A DNA stretch of 64,000 nucleotides, from NCBI RefSeq assembly GCF_964340395.1, contig NC_135555.1, positions 26,534,725 to 26,598,724 on the forward strand. The letters run 5' to 3'. Made by a program: the position numbers and the translations under genes. Position 1 is the first letter of the stretch; each line of letters opens with the position of its first letter. This DNA comes from Glandiceps talaboti (Eukaryota; Hemichordata; Enteropneusta; Spengelidae). Below are positions 1 through 12,900 of this stretch, piece after piece. The notes beneath the pieces were generated by a model. That model made no database searches. It was not told the origin of the DNA and worked only from the letters and a program-made list of their open reading frames with translations.

Positions 1-1564
1 TATGTCATATTACCTTATCTGTCATAACTTATTAGTTATAGTCTATTGTGTAGTGATAACAGGATATATATGTCATATTAACTTATCTGTTATAACTTAT
101 TAGTTATAGTCTATTGTGTAGTGATAACAGGATATATATGTCATATTAACTTATCTGTTATAACTTATTAGTTATAGTCTATTGTGTAGTGATAACAGGA
201 TATATATGTCATATTAACTTATCTGTTATAACTTATTAGTTATAGTCTATTGTGTAGTGATAACAGGATATATATGTCATATTAACTTATCTGTTATAAC
301 TTATTAGTTATAGTCTATTGTGTAGTGATAACAGGATATATATGTCATATTAACTTATCTGTTATAACTTATTAGTTATAGTCTATTGTGTAGTGATAAC
401 AGGATATATATGTCATATTAACTTATCTGTTATAACTTATTAGTTATAGTCTATTGTGTAGTGATAACAGGATATATATGTCATATTAACTTATCTGTCA
501 TAACTTATTAGTTATAGTCTATTGTGTAGTGATAACAGGATATATATGTCATATTAACTTATCTGTTATAACTTATTAGTTATAGTCTATTGTGTAGTGA
601 TAACAGGATATATATGTCATATTAACTTATCTGTCATAACTTATTAGTTATAGTCTATTGTGTAGTGATAACAGGATATATATGTCATATTAACTTATCT
701 GTTATAACTTATTAGTTATAGTCTATTGTGTAGTGATAACAGGATATATATGTCATATTAACTTATCTGTTATAACTTATTAGTTATAGTCTATTGTGTA
801 GTGATAACAGGATATATATGTCATATTAACTTATCTGTTATAACTTATTAGTTATAGTCTATTGTGTAGTGATAACAGGATATATATGTCATATTAACTT
901 ATCTGTCATAACTTATTAGTTATAGTCTATTGTGTAGTGATAACAGGATATATATGTCATATTAACTTATCTGTTATAACTTATTAGTTATAGTCTATTG
1001 TGTAGTGATAACAGGATATATATGTCATATTAACTTATCTGTTATAACTTATTAGTTATAGTCTATTGTGTAGTGATAACAGGATATATATGTCATATTA
1101 ACTTATCTGTTATAACTTATTAGTTATAGTCTATTGTGTAGTGATAACAGGATATATATGTCATATTAACTTATCTGTCATAACTTATTAGTTATAGTCT
1201 ATTGTGTAGTGATAACAGGATATATATGTCATATTAACTTATCTGTTATAACTTATTAGTTATAGTCTATTGTGTAGTGATAACAGGATATATATGTCAT
1301 ATTAACTTATCTGTCATAACTTATTAGTTATAGTCTATTGTGTAGTGATAACAGGATATATATGTCATATTAACCTATCTGTTATAACTTATTAGTTATA
1401 GTCTATTGTGTAGTGATAACAGGATATATATGTCATATTAACTTATCTGTCATAACTTATTAGTTATAGTCTATTGTGTAGTGATAACAGGATATATATG
1501 TCATATTACCTTATCTGTCATAACTTATTAGTTATAGTCTATTGTGTAGTGATAACAGGATGTA
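1..1564. repeat. 68-bp minisatellite, ~23 copies, truncated by window edge
   Basis: A 68-bp unit (starting TATGTCATATTAACTTATCT) repeats about 23 times with near identity; unit starts fall at 1, 69, 137 and so on. The only recurrent variants are TTATAAC/TCATAAC and AACTT/ACCTT. The array probably continues to the left of the window. It ends at GATAACAGGATGTATATTC, where unique sequence begins. There is no coding potential. Confidence 0.97.
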
Positions 1565-2465
1565 TATTCTATAGCAACAGCAGAATTGAGAGTGTCTACT
1601 TCAAAGATAGCAACAGTGACTTATAATAAAGTGATTGACCTTTCAAACCTCTGGTCAAATGTGTTGACACTTATAACAACTTGATTTTGCTTACCAGTGT
1701 ACCACATTTAGTGATTCTTGTGTAAGTTTAATGTGTAATGTATGTGGAAGTAGAATTGTTGATAGCATGATGTTAGTTAAAATAAAAAAATGTCCCTATG
1801 CACTTTCTAAATAACCATATTCTTATTATAAATATTTTGATAAAATTATGAAAAAATACCAGTCATGATTACCTGCAATCTACTGGGCTAGCAGAAAATT
1901 GAACATGTCTAAGAAATGCATTCAGTGATGTGGAAATCATGAGATGTTAATGCTCTGAGTATCTACATTTGATTTTATACTCGTCTCCTCAGATCTTTGT
2001 GGATTAAAATCTCATAAGTTACACAGAAAGCTTTTCATTGACTCTGTAGCAAAGACCACATAAATGCCTAATAGTTCATTACTTGCTATCTTGGTCATTA
2101 ATTCAGACAAGCGTCATTATCTGTAGATTTACTACAGTCGGAAATTTATAATAATCTAATACGCAATTGAACAAGTATAATGGCAATTGGAACATTATGC
2201 CTGGTTCGAATAATTATTTTTTTGAGTTATCATTAGAGGAATTTTGATATCAACTTGTAACAGCAGTAGAACTAGTTTTCTTGAGATCCGAATCGGCAAT
2301 AGAATTTGATTATCAACTTGAATCCAATATACTCTCCAAAATCACTTAACATTTTCACTATTACTGCTATTGTAAGACACTATACCTATATAAAACACCA
2401 AATCAGACTATCAAACATGTAAAGTCATCATTGAAAGAAGATTCACCCCTCTCAGATAAATTCTG
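1565..2465. other. Intergenic or intronic DNA, no feature seen
   Basis: AT-rich, apparently single-copy sequence between two minisatellites. I see no exon-like reading frame with splice sites, no transposon ends and no RNA gene. Confidence 0.6.
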
Positions 2466-3905
2466 TCAAGCAGAATTACTACTGTCTGCCATTGGACATA
2501 ACACTTAAAGTCAGAATTACTACTGTCTGCCATTACTTACTGTTAACTGAGATATAACACTCCAAATCAGAATTACTACTGTCTGCCATTACTTACTGTT
2601 AACTGAGATGTAACACTCCAAGTTAGAATTACTACTGTCTGCCATTGCTTACTGTTAACTGAGATATAACACTCCAAGTCAGAATTACTACTGTCTGCCA
2701 TTGCTTATTGTTAACTGAGATATAACACTCCAAGTCAGAATTACTACTGTCTGCCATTGCTTACTGTTAACTGAGATGTAACACTCCAAGTCAGAATTAC
2801 TACTGTCTGCCATTGCTTACTGTTAACTGAGATATAACACTCCAAGTCAGAATTACTACTGTCTGCCATTGCTTATTGTTAACTGAGATATAACACTCCA
2901 AGTCAGAATTACTACTGTCTGCCATTACTTACTGTTAACTGAGATATAACACTCCAAGTCAGAATTACTACTGTCTGCCATTGCTTATTGTTAACTGAGA
3001 TATAACACTCCAAGTCAGAATTACTACTGTCTGCCATTGCTTACTGTTAACTGAGATGTAACACTCCAAGTCAGAATTACTACTGTCTGCCATTGCTTAC
3101 TGTTAACTGAGATGTAACACTCCAAGTCAGAATTACTACTGTCTGCCATTACTTACTGTTAACTGAGATGTAACACTCCAAGTCAGAATTACTACTGTCT
3201 GCCATTGCTTACTGTTAACTGAGATATAACACTCCAAGTCAGAATTACTACTGTCTGCCATTACTTACTGTTAAGTGAGATGTACCACTCCAAGTCAGAA
3301 TTACTACTGTCTGCCATTGCTTATTGTTAACTGAGATATAACACTCCAAGTCAGAATTACTACTGTCTGCCATTACTTACTGTTAACTGAGATGTAACAC
3401 TCCAAGTCAGAATTACTACTGTCTGCCATTACTTACTGTTAACTGAGATGTAACACTCCAAGTCAGAATTACTACTGTCTGCCATTACTTACTGTTAACT
3501 GAGATGTAACACTCCAAGTCAGAATTACTACTGTCTGCCATTGCTTACTGTTAACTGAGATATAACACTCCAAGTCAGAATTACTACTGTCTGCCATTAC
3601 TTACTGTTAAGTGAGATATAACACTCCAAGTCAGAATTACTACTGTCTGCCATTGCTTATTGTTAACTGAGATATAACACTCCAAGTCAGAATTACTACT
3701 GTCTGCCATTACTTACTGTTAAGTGAGATATAACACTCCAAGTCAGAATTACTACTGTCTGCCATTGCTTACTGTTAACTGAGATATAACACTCCAAGTC
3801 AGAATTACTACTGTCTGCCATTGCTTACTGTTAACTGAGATATAACACTCCAAGTCAGAATTACTACTGTCTGCCATTGCTTACTGTTAACTGAGATATA
3901 ACACA
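2466..3905. repeat. 56-bp minisatellite, ~25 copies
   Basis: A 56-bp unit beginning AGTCAGAATTACTACTGTCT runs from about 2509 to 3905. It is preceded by one shorter copy (2466-2508) that lacks part of the unit. Variants are limited to GCTT/ACTT, GATATA/GATGTA and AACTG/AAGTG, so copies are very similar. There is no coding signal. Confidence 0.96.
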
Positions 3906-4611
3906 CCCAGGTAGTATTCGTGTGAGTGCAGGGCTGCTTGGGTTGGCCACTGGTCGCCAGGTATAACTTCTTTTTCTCACTTGTCATGCAATTTTGAATA
4001 GATATCTTTGCCTGTACTGGTGAAGAGGTTGTGGTATCTTTGTGCGTCAGCAGCATTTCCCATTGTGCAGTTGTAATCATATCACTGCATTTAGACTCAG
4101 CATATATGAAATATGAGAGAGTCATATAAAACTTTCAGTGCAAAATGGGATGAAGAAATGAACGTATTAGTCAATGCTCCTTACAGCAGTTTGAATTTTC
4201 CACATATGAATATATTAGCTATAATGCCCTTTATGCATAGGGACCTCTTTGACCTAAACTTGACCTTCAGGCTCACTTAACATAAGATTTCATTCATCTC
4301 ACTTTAGTAACTTGATAATAGAGAAATATTTGTTAACAGTACATGGATCTCATCTCATACAAATCATTATTAATTCAGTCAGTCAGATTGTAAAATATAA
4401 TCATTTCCTATTATTGGGTTCTTAATTTCAATTGATAGCAATAACTCACAGACTTTAATGGCAACTTTGGGTGAATGTTCTTATTTGGTTTCTTACTGAT
4501 TGAAAGTTGTAAAGTAGAAATCTAACATAAAAATGTCCAGAATCAAGAAGAAAAATGAAGACAATGAGAGATGAAACACTGATGGAATTGAAAATAAGGC
4601 AAAATGTATAC
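3906..4611. other. Unique AT-rich DNA, no feature seen
   Basis: Single-copy sequence between arrays. The longest reading frame here (minus strand, 3808-4125) starts in the neighbouring repeat and shows no recognisable domain. Confidence 0.55.
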
Positions 4612-5000
4612 TTGAATGACAACAATGATATAAAGGTACATGTAGTCATTATACCTTAATGACAACAATGATATAAAGGTACATGCAGTCATTATACTTG
4701 AATGACAACAATGATATAAAGGTACATGTAGTCATTATACTTGAATGACAACAATGATATAAAGGTACATGTAGTCATTATACTTGAATGACAACAATGA
4801 TATAAAGGTACATGTAGTCATTATACTTGAATGACAACAATGATATAAAGGTACATGTAGTCATTATACTTGAATGACAACAATGATATAAAGGTACATG
4901 CAGTCATTATACCTTAATGACAACAATGATATAAAGGTACATGTAGTCATTATACCTTAATGACAACAATGATATAAAGGTACATGCAGTCATTATACCT
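4612..5000. repeat. 43-bp minisatellite, 9 copies
   Basis: Nine copies of a 43-bp unit beginning TTGAATGACAACAATGATAT. Variants are CTTGAATG/CCTTAATG and CATGTAG/CATGCAG. The two variant types occur in blocks: the CCTTAATG type is at both edges and the CTTGAATG type is in the middle. Confidence 0.95.
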
Positions 5001-6192
5001 TTAGTTAGTAGGCAGTCAATTTCCTGGCACCCCCATGACAGATTTGTATAGGACATATATAAACATGATTGTAAATTGACTCTAGCTAGCTAGCAGACAC
5101 TGAATTGTCTGATAAACTGGCATCATAATCAAAATGTATGGCCTAATTTGCCTGCTAGACATTAATGATATGTAAGTTATATATATCCAACTGTTGATGG
5201 TTAAATTTACCACTGTGCACAGTGGATTCAGTACCTGAATCAAATCACAAGGAGACTTGCTGATTCAATTACTTATCCGTAGCAATTATTGTGAATTTTC
5301 AGTTAATTTTTTGAAAACAATTATGTGACCACCTGTTGATTGTCTGGTAGTCAGTAAGTCTCAATAAATAATGCTTAGTTACAAGAATACGTTGACAACA
5401 GGACAACATTTTACCCACTATAACTCTACTAGTTGAGTTCCATTATCTTAATATGTCCTCTAATAGAAACATTGTGTTGGAAATGTCTACTGCCAATTTA
5501 AAGCACATTCAACTCAAGTCAAATTATATACAAAATGAAGCTTTAGCCTATGCATGCTTAAAGAATTATAGTTTACAATAATTTATATATAACACCCAAT
5601 CCAAATGAAACCAGTACTTAGTTTACAATTATTTTATAACACCCAATCCAGTACTTTTGATATGTTCTGCAATAACTAGCACACAACTGCTAAACATATA
5701 ATGAACCATAGCTGTGTTCAGTTTATTACAGAAATAAATTGATTTGTGAATATCTTAATATCAAATGTACTCTGTGTGAAGGTCACCTGGCATTGACATT
5801 GCAGCTGTGTGATGCAAGATTCCGGATGCAGCTTTGTATTTTTTTGTATGGAAATCCTGATGAACATCAAGCATATCATAAATGCATAAATCGGTCATTA
5901 CCCGATATCATGTTCATTCACCGTATCACTGTTCATGCCGTTTCTGCAATTTGCCACTTGTCTTCTGACTTGTGTCACTGTGAAGAAACAGCACTCACAG
6001 TGATACTGTAACAGTGAATGAACATGATATTGGATAATAAACCTATTCTTCATGTGAAACAAAAGTAAGCAAAATAAGGCAGGTAGATGTGAACATGCAG
6101 TCTGTTCCTAGTTGACACTACAAATTCACAATACAGCTGTTACAAAATCTATAGTGACATTGTCAGAAGTGAACAAAATCAATATCTGAGTT
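5001..6192. other. Unique DNA with a local duplication and a small inverted repeat
   Basis: No gene recognised. A short direct duplication containing TAACACCCAATCCA occurs at about 5588 and 5635. An inverted repeat pairs 5902-5933 (GATATCATGTTCATTCAC) with 5997-6033 (GTGAATGAACATGATAT), with a loop of ~65 bases. An open frame at 5739-6011 overlaps this hairpin and has no known domain. Confidence 0.5.
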
Positions 6193-6252
6193 GTGCAGCT
6201 TAATTGTAAAGCGCTTTGAGCACAGAGTGGGAAAGCGCTATATAAGAACCAA

Positions 6253-6286
<34 letters not shown>

Positions 6287-6287
6287 G
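6193..6287 (+). mobile_element. SINE/LINE-type 3' tail with (ATT)n
   Basis: The sequence TTGTAAAGCGCTTTGAGCAC, then GGAAAGCGCTATATAAGAAC, then (ATT)n at about 6253-6287. This resembles a 3' tail shared by many invertebrate retroposons (SINEs and their LINE partners), with a GCGCTATATAA motif and a trinucleotide tail. Only the tail is recognisable, so the copy is 5'-truncated. The family assignment is from memory. Confidence 0.55.
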
Positions 6288-6650
6288 AACACTAGTTGTG
6301 TGTGACAATGAACACTAGGTGTGTGTGACATTGAACACTTATAGGTGTATGTGTGACATTGAATACTAGTTGTGTGTGTGACATTGAACACTAGGTGTAT
6401 GTGTGACATTGAACACTAGGTGTATGTGTGACATTGAATACTAGTTGTACGTGTGTGTGACATTGAACACTAGGTGTATGTGTGACATTGAACACTAGTT
6501 GTATGTGTGACATATTGAACACTAGGTGTATGTGTGACATTGAACACTACGTATGTGTGACATTGAACACTAGTTGTATGTGTGACATTGAACACTAGTT
6601 GTATGTGTGACATTGAACACTACATGTAGGTGTATGTGTGACATTGAACA
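6288..6650. repeat. Imperfect ~25-bp minisatellite
   Basis: Units of about 25 bp built on ATTGAACACTAGGTGTATGT followed by GTGAC. There are about 14 copies with small length changes (TGTGTG slippage, an extra CAT). The array starts directly at the (ATT)n tail of the preceding retroposon, so it may have grown from that insertion edge. Confidence 0.85.
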
Positions 6651-7470
6651 TTTGACCTGGGAGCGTGAAGTGTTGACTGTACTTTGCTATGTCCATCCAC
6701 TTTGGACATGTGTTTGGGCATGACAGTAATTGTTCAGGTAGACAAAACAATGGAAACAAAAATAGCAACATTATAATGAGCGTTGCGTCTTTTTACCTTG
6801 ATATGATTGTGACTGTATGTACATGACTGTGATGTATCGAAATGAAAACGATCGACTCTCAGCAACATGGAAATCAAAACATACAATCGGACTACGCATT
6901 GTTTCCTAAAAATTGCTGTCGTACTGAAAATATTTTATGAAGCTAACCTGCTTTCTTTATTCATGAAAACATCATTTCAAATTATTTTATATGTTTTCCT
7001 TTTTTTCGATTTGATCATGGCTACATGCACCAGTAACATTTACTGCCTTCACCGTACCCATTACCTACAGTTATATCACTCGGAAATGTGTGTAGGGTGA
7101 TCGTTTCACTGCGGGTGCTGCTACACCCACAGACAAAACACCGAGGAACCATTGTTGCTGGAAGACTAAACTGGTACACAACAATATGTACAGTTACAGA
7201 TAATACTATATGGCGAGCGTAATTAGTAATTCATAAGTAAACATTACACAAAGGCTTAGAAGGCTTTTGTAACATGTGGGACCTTGACACCTTTCGTGTG
7301 CTGGCTGACGTGCCGAAGTTAGTCGAAGCTGAGGGGATTAAAGGGGCAAGTATGTTTGCGACTTTCTTGCCAGTGTGCATAATATTTAGAGGTATGAATT
7401 CAATTTCATTTATTTTTATGGCAAAATAAACATAATTATGAAAAAAATTATCAACCTTTGCATGTACACT
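6651..7470. other. Unique DNA, possible weak exon at 7274-7349
   Basis: Mostly featureless AT-rich sequence. The stretch 7262-7350 is more GC-rich than its surroundings. It is open from an ATG at 7274 (MWDLDTFRVLADVPKLVEAE) to a possible 5' splice site (CAA|GTATGT) at 7350. I do not recognise the peptide and it does not match nSMase2. Treat it as a possible first coding exon only. Confidence 0.2.
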
Positions 7471-7626
7471 TTAAGGTATTGTACTCCCTTGGCTCAGGAA
7501 CTCTCTGCAATAGCTATACTGTTGTATATCGTGCAGTTATTAACTCTAAGGTATTGTCCCTTGGCTCAGGAACTCTCTGCAATAGCTATACTGTTGTATA
7601 TCGTGCAGTTATTAACTTAAGATATT
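7471..7626 (+). repeat. 71-bp minisatellite, forward block (2 copies)
   Basis: Two copies of a ~71-bp unit containing CTTGGCTCAGGAACTCTCTG and GCAATAGCTATACTGTTG, starting near 7471 and 7542. The same unit reappears in the opposite orientation at 7861-8300 after a 235-bp spacer (7627-7860). Confidence 0.93.
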
Positions 7627-7860
7627 GTCCTATAAAGAGGTCACAACTAAGAAAGAAGGATGTGGCAAGTAAGAATGTAGTCAAACAGTTGGCAACAGAC
7701 ATATGTAAATTCTTCCACCCCCTGGGGTGAGGAAACTACCCAGGTTTTTACAAACCAGTGGTAACTTTTTATAAATCTTTAGAGCACTATATATTATCTT
7801 TTTAGACACTTTTGAAAGTTTCAGTGTTTACTCGGATAACAATATACTATTATAATATTA

Positions 7861-8300
7861 GCACGATATACAACAGTATAGCTATTAGTACAGAGTTCCT
7901 GAGCAACAGTATTATAGCTATTGCAGAAAGTTCCTGAGCCAAGGGACAATATCTTAAGTTAATAATTCCACGATATACAACAGTATAGCTATTGCAGAGA
8001 GTTCCTGAGCCAAGGGACAATATCTTAAGTTAATAATTCCACGATATACAACAGTATAGCTATTGCAGAGAGTTCCTGAGCCAAGGGACAATATCTTAAG
8101 TTAATAATTCCATGATATACAACAGTATAGCTATTGCAGAGTTCCTGAGCCAAGGGACAATATCTTAAGTTAATAATTCCATGATATACAACAGTATAGC
8201 TATTGCAGAGAGTTCCTGAGCCAAGGGACAATACCTTAAGTTAATAATTGCACGATATACAACAGTATAGCTATTGCAGAGTTCCTGAGCCAAGGGATAG
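7861..8300 (-). repeat. 71-bp minisatellite, inverted block (~6 copies)
   Basis: Reverse-complement copies of the unit at 7471-7626, each containing ACGATATACAACAGTATAGC and CTGAGCCAAGGGACAATATC with 71-bp spacing. There are small deletions (GAGAGTT to GAGTT) and one damaged first copy. With the forward block they form a long inverted repeat with a central spacer. Confidence 0.93.
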
Positions 8301-8479
8301 CATGAGGGCCGGTCTTCTGTGAACTGGGGAATTCTCTACTCTCTGACAATTGATCATTTGTAGTCCTTCTCATTCAGGTAGTAATCTATACCTTGTTGAT
8401 AAGTTTTGATGGGTAATGAAAATGAAACGAGACAAGGAGACTTGGCATATATTTTCATACATTTCCAGTGGTATAAAGC

Positions 8480-8790
8480 TGAGTTTAATGTCTTCTGTAA
8501 CGTCACAATTGTCTTCTGGCATGGTTAGAACAGCTGATTGCATAGTATGGATTTTCTGAACATTTTTTGATATACAGAGATATACATGTACAAATTTTGG
8601 AATTGGATCATTTATGGATTATATCTTAATACCAGGTTTGAGTTCAGTCAATTATAAGTGATGGTTAACATATACTTCAGTAAGTACAATACTGTGAGTA
8701 CCTTTTAAATATGCAGCAAATACTACTTCTAAACACATATAAACTCAACTTATGCCCCTTTAAATAGTGATAAATTATCATACATTATAA
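8480..8790 (+). repeat. Dispersed repeat family X, copy 1
   Basis: This ~300-bp sequence is shared with 30680-30880 (5' half) and 59946-60110 (3' half), and more distantly with 19340-19490. Shared blocks include TCTTCTGGCATGGTTAGAA-like, TTAATACCAGGTTTGAGTT and AGTACAATACTGTGAGTACC. No ends or coding sequence are visible. It is probably an old SINE or MITE. Confidence 0.7.
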
Positions 8791-9972
8791 TGATAAAGAG
8801 GAGGAATGAGAATGGCAGTATTAATTAGAGTCTATAGAATTTGCAATGATTTGAATTTCACTATGCCATTGTATGTACCTCAGTAACATAATATATAAAT
8901 AGGAACAAAGAAAATACATTTAGACATGCATCTGGTGTAAACACCTTGGTTATATTGTTGTCATAGCTACTATTTCTGTGTTTGAACATTGAGCCTAGAA
9001 ATTGCAGCAGACACAGTGATAGGAAGGAAAATCTCAATCAATCTATGCTTGTGAGATTGTGAGCTGAAGAAGGAAATAATTTCAACTTGAAGATAATTGA
9101 CAGGATTTGCCATGTCACACAGAGTGACACTCAATTGTCAACATAATTGTGAGTGCTATGGCTTCAACTTTTTTTCCTAAATTATTCAAAATTAATTCCT
9201 CTTTTGTCTTTGTCGTCAAAACAAACCTTCCAAACCAGACCTGGTTACCTTTAACAAGAATAAATTATTAATGTTATAGATATTGTGAATCAAATATAAT
9301 GAAAATGGGACATCTGCATTCCTTTTGTCATGGTTGATAGACTACTTATTTAAGTACTAAGCATAATTAAACAGGAAATGAAAACGTTGGAATTTATCAA
9401 TTTAGCAAATTACATGTACGTATAGTCTACAAATGTCAAAGCCAGGCTATCTTCCTGTGAACTACTATTCATTGCGTGCATGTGTATTGAAAACAGACTA
9501 ATCTCAAAGATTTAACGCCAGTCTGGTACAGCCTGTGACTTCCGCATATCTGTATGTTAAGTCTTCCATAAGGTGCCATGCTTATTACATATTAGCTGAT
9601 AATTAGCAAATTTATGTCATCTATCAACAGTGTCATAGTCAATCAACAACTCCTGCATTTAGTTTTTAATACTTTTCTTTTGAATGAGGTATTATTGGTA
9701 CCTTGCCCAAACCATGGGTGTGTTAGTGAGATAATACGACTCAGTCAGAGACAATTGTTTCAACATTTTTGAAACTCCTACTTTTGTAAACTTCCTATAA
9801 TTCCTCACCCGACATGCCAATACAGGTAACCTCTTCTAAGCTAGGCTAACCAAGTTTTGTAAGTTTATTTTAGAGGGAATGGGTGATACAGGGTTAGTAG
9901 ACATAACTTTATTGGGTTCCCTAAACAATGGAAATAAATACTGGTTAAAGTGTGTGTAACACAGTAGCTGAA
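8791..9972. other. Unique AT-rich DNA, no feature seen
   Basis: I find no exon, transposon terminus or RNA gene here on either strand. All reading frames are short. Confidence 0.5.
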
Positions 9973-12900
9973 GTGAGATTTATGTACAGTTAGTGGTACA
10001 CATGAGATTTAGGTACAGTTAGTGATACACGTGAGATTTAGGTATAGTTAGTGATACACGTGAGATTTAGGTACAGTTAGTGATACATGTGAGATTTAGG
10101 TATAGTTAGTGATACACGTGAGATTTAGGTACAGTTAGTGATACACGTGAGATTTAGGTACTGTTAGTGATACACATGAGATTTAGGTACAGTTAGTGAT
10201 ACATGTGAGATTTAGGTACAGTTAGTGATACATGTGAGATTTAGGTACAGTTAGTGATACACGTGAGATTTAGGTATAGTTAGTGATACGTGTGAGATTT
10301 AGGTACAGTTAGTGATACACGTGAGATTTAGGTACAGTTAGTGATACATGTGAGATTTAGGTACAGTTAGTGATACACGTGAGATTTAGGTACAGTTAGT
10401 GATACATGTGAGATTTAGGTATAGTTAGTGATACATGTGAGATTTAGGTACAGTTAGTGATACATGTGAGATTTAGGTACAGTTAGTGATACACGTGAGA
10501 TTTAGGTATAGTTAGTGATACATGTGAGATTTAGGTATAGTTAGTGATACACGTGAGATTTAGGTACAGTTAGTGATACATGTGAGATTTAGGTACAGTT
10601 AGTGATACACATGAGATTTAGGTGCAGTTAGTGATACACGTGAGATTTAGGTATAGTTAGTGATACATGTGAGATTTAGGTATAGTTAGTGATACATGTG
10701 AGATTTAGGTATAGTTAGTGATACATGTGAGATTTAGGTACAGTTAGTGATACACGTGAGATTTAGGTATAGTTAGTGATACATGTGAGATTTAGGTACA
10801 GTTAGTGATACACGTGAGATTTAGGTACAGTTAGTGATACACGTGAGATTTAGGTATAGTTAGTGATACACGTGAGATTTAGGTACAGTTAGTGATACAT
10901 GTGAGATTTAGGTACAGTTAGTGATACATGTGAGATTTAGGTACAGTTAGTGATACATGTGAGATTTAGGTACAGTTAGTGATACACATGAGATTTAGGT
11001 ACAGTTAGTGATACACGTGAGATTTAGGTACAGTTAGTGATACATGTGAGATTTAGGTATAGATAGTGATACATGTGAGATTTAGGTACTGTTAGTGATA
11101 CATGTGAGATTTAGGTACAGTTAGTGATACATGTGAGATTTAGGTACAGTTAGTGATACATGTGAGATTTAGGTATAGTTAGTGATACATGTGAGATTTA
11201 GGTATAGTTAGTGATACACGTGAGATTTAGGTACAGTTAGTGATACATGTGAGATTTAGGTATAGTTAGTGATACATGTGAGATTTAGGTACAGTTAGTG
11301 ATACACGTGAGATTTAGGTACAGTTAGTGATACATGTGAGATTTAGGTACAGTTAGTGATACATGTGAGATTTAGGTACAGTTAGTGATACACATGAGAT
11401 TTAGGTACAGTTAGTGATACACGTGAGATTTAGGTATAGTTAGTGATACACGTGAGATTTAGGTATAGTTAGTGATACACGTGAGATTTAGGTACAGTTA
11501 GTGATACATGTGAGATTTAGGTATAGATAGTGATACATGTGAGATTTAGGTACAGTTAGTGATACATGTGAGATTTAGGTATAGTTAGTGATACATGTGA
11601 GATTTAGGTACAGTTAGTGATACATGTGAGATTTAGGTACAGTTAGTGATACACGTGAGATTTAGGTACAGTTAGTGATACATGTGAGATTTAGGTATAG
11701 ATAGTGATACATGTGAGATTTAGGTACAGTTAGTGATACATGTGAGATTTAGGTACAGTTAGTGATACACGTGAGATTTAGGTACAGTTAGTGATACACG
11801 TGAGATTTAGGTACAGTTAGTGATACATGTGAGATTTAGGTACAGTTAGTGATACACGTGAGATTTAGGTACAGTTAGTGATACATGTGAGATTTAGGTA
11901 TAGTTAGTGATACATGTGAGATTTAGGTACAGTTAGTGATACATGTGAGATTTAGGTACAGTTAGTGATACATGTGAGATTTAGGTACAGTTAGTGATAC
12001 ACGTGAGATTTAGGTATAGTTAGTGATACATGTGAGATTTAGGTATAGTTAGTGATACACGTGAGATTTAGGTACAGTTAGTGATACATGTGAGATTTAG
12101 GTACAGTTAGTGATACACATGAGATTTAGGTGCAGTTAGTGATACACGTGAGATTTAGGTATAGTTAGTGATACATGTGAGATTTAGGTATAGTTAGTGA
12201 TACATGTGAGATTTAGGTATAGTTAGTGATACATGTGAGATTTAGGTACAGTTAGTGATACACGTGAGATTTAGGTATAGTTAGTGATACATGTGAGATT
12301 TAGGTACAGTTAGTGATACATGTGAGATTTAGGTATAGTTAGTGATACATGTGAGATTTAGGTACAGTTAGTGATACACGTGAGATTTAGGTACAGTTAG
12401 TGATACACCTGAGATTTAGGTATAGTTAGTGATACACGTGAGATTTAGGTACAGTTAGTGATACATGTGAGATTTAGGTACAGTTAGTGATACATGTGAG
12501 ATTTAGGTACAGTTAGTGATACGTGTGAGATTTAGGTACAGTTAGTGATACACATGAGATTTAGGTACAGTTAGTGATACACGTGAGATTTAGGTATAGT
12601 TAGTGATACACGTGAGATTTAGGTATAGTTAGTGATACATGTGAGATTTAGGTACTGTTAGTGATACATGTGAGATTTAGGTACAGTTAGTGATACATGT
12701 GAGATTTAGGTACAGTTAGTGATACACATGAGATTTAGGTACAGTTAGTGATACACGTGAGATTTAGGTATAGTTAGTGATACACGTGAGATTTAGGTAT
12801 AGTTAGTGATACACGTGAGATTTAGGTACAGTTAGTGATACATGTGAGATTTAGGTATAGATAGTGATACATGTGAGATTTAGGTACAGTTAGTGATACA

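Noticed and set aside
1-1564. Each 68-bp unit has TAGTGATAACAGGATATA, similar to the I-SceI homing endonuclease site
   Set aside because: Only about 14 of 18 bases match and there is no homing endonuclease nearby; chance similarity.
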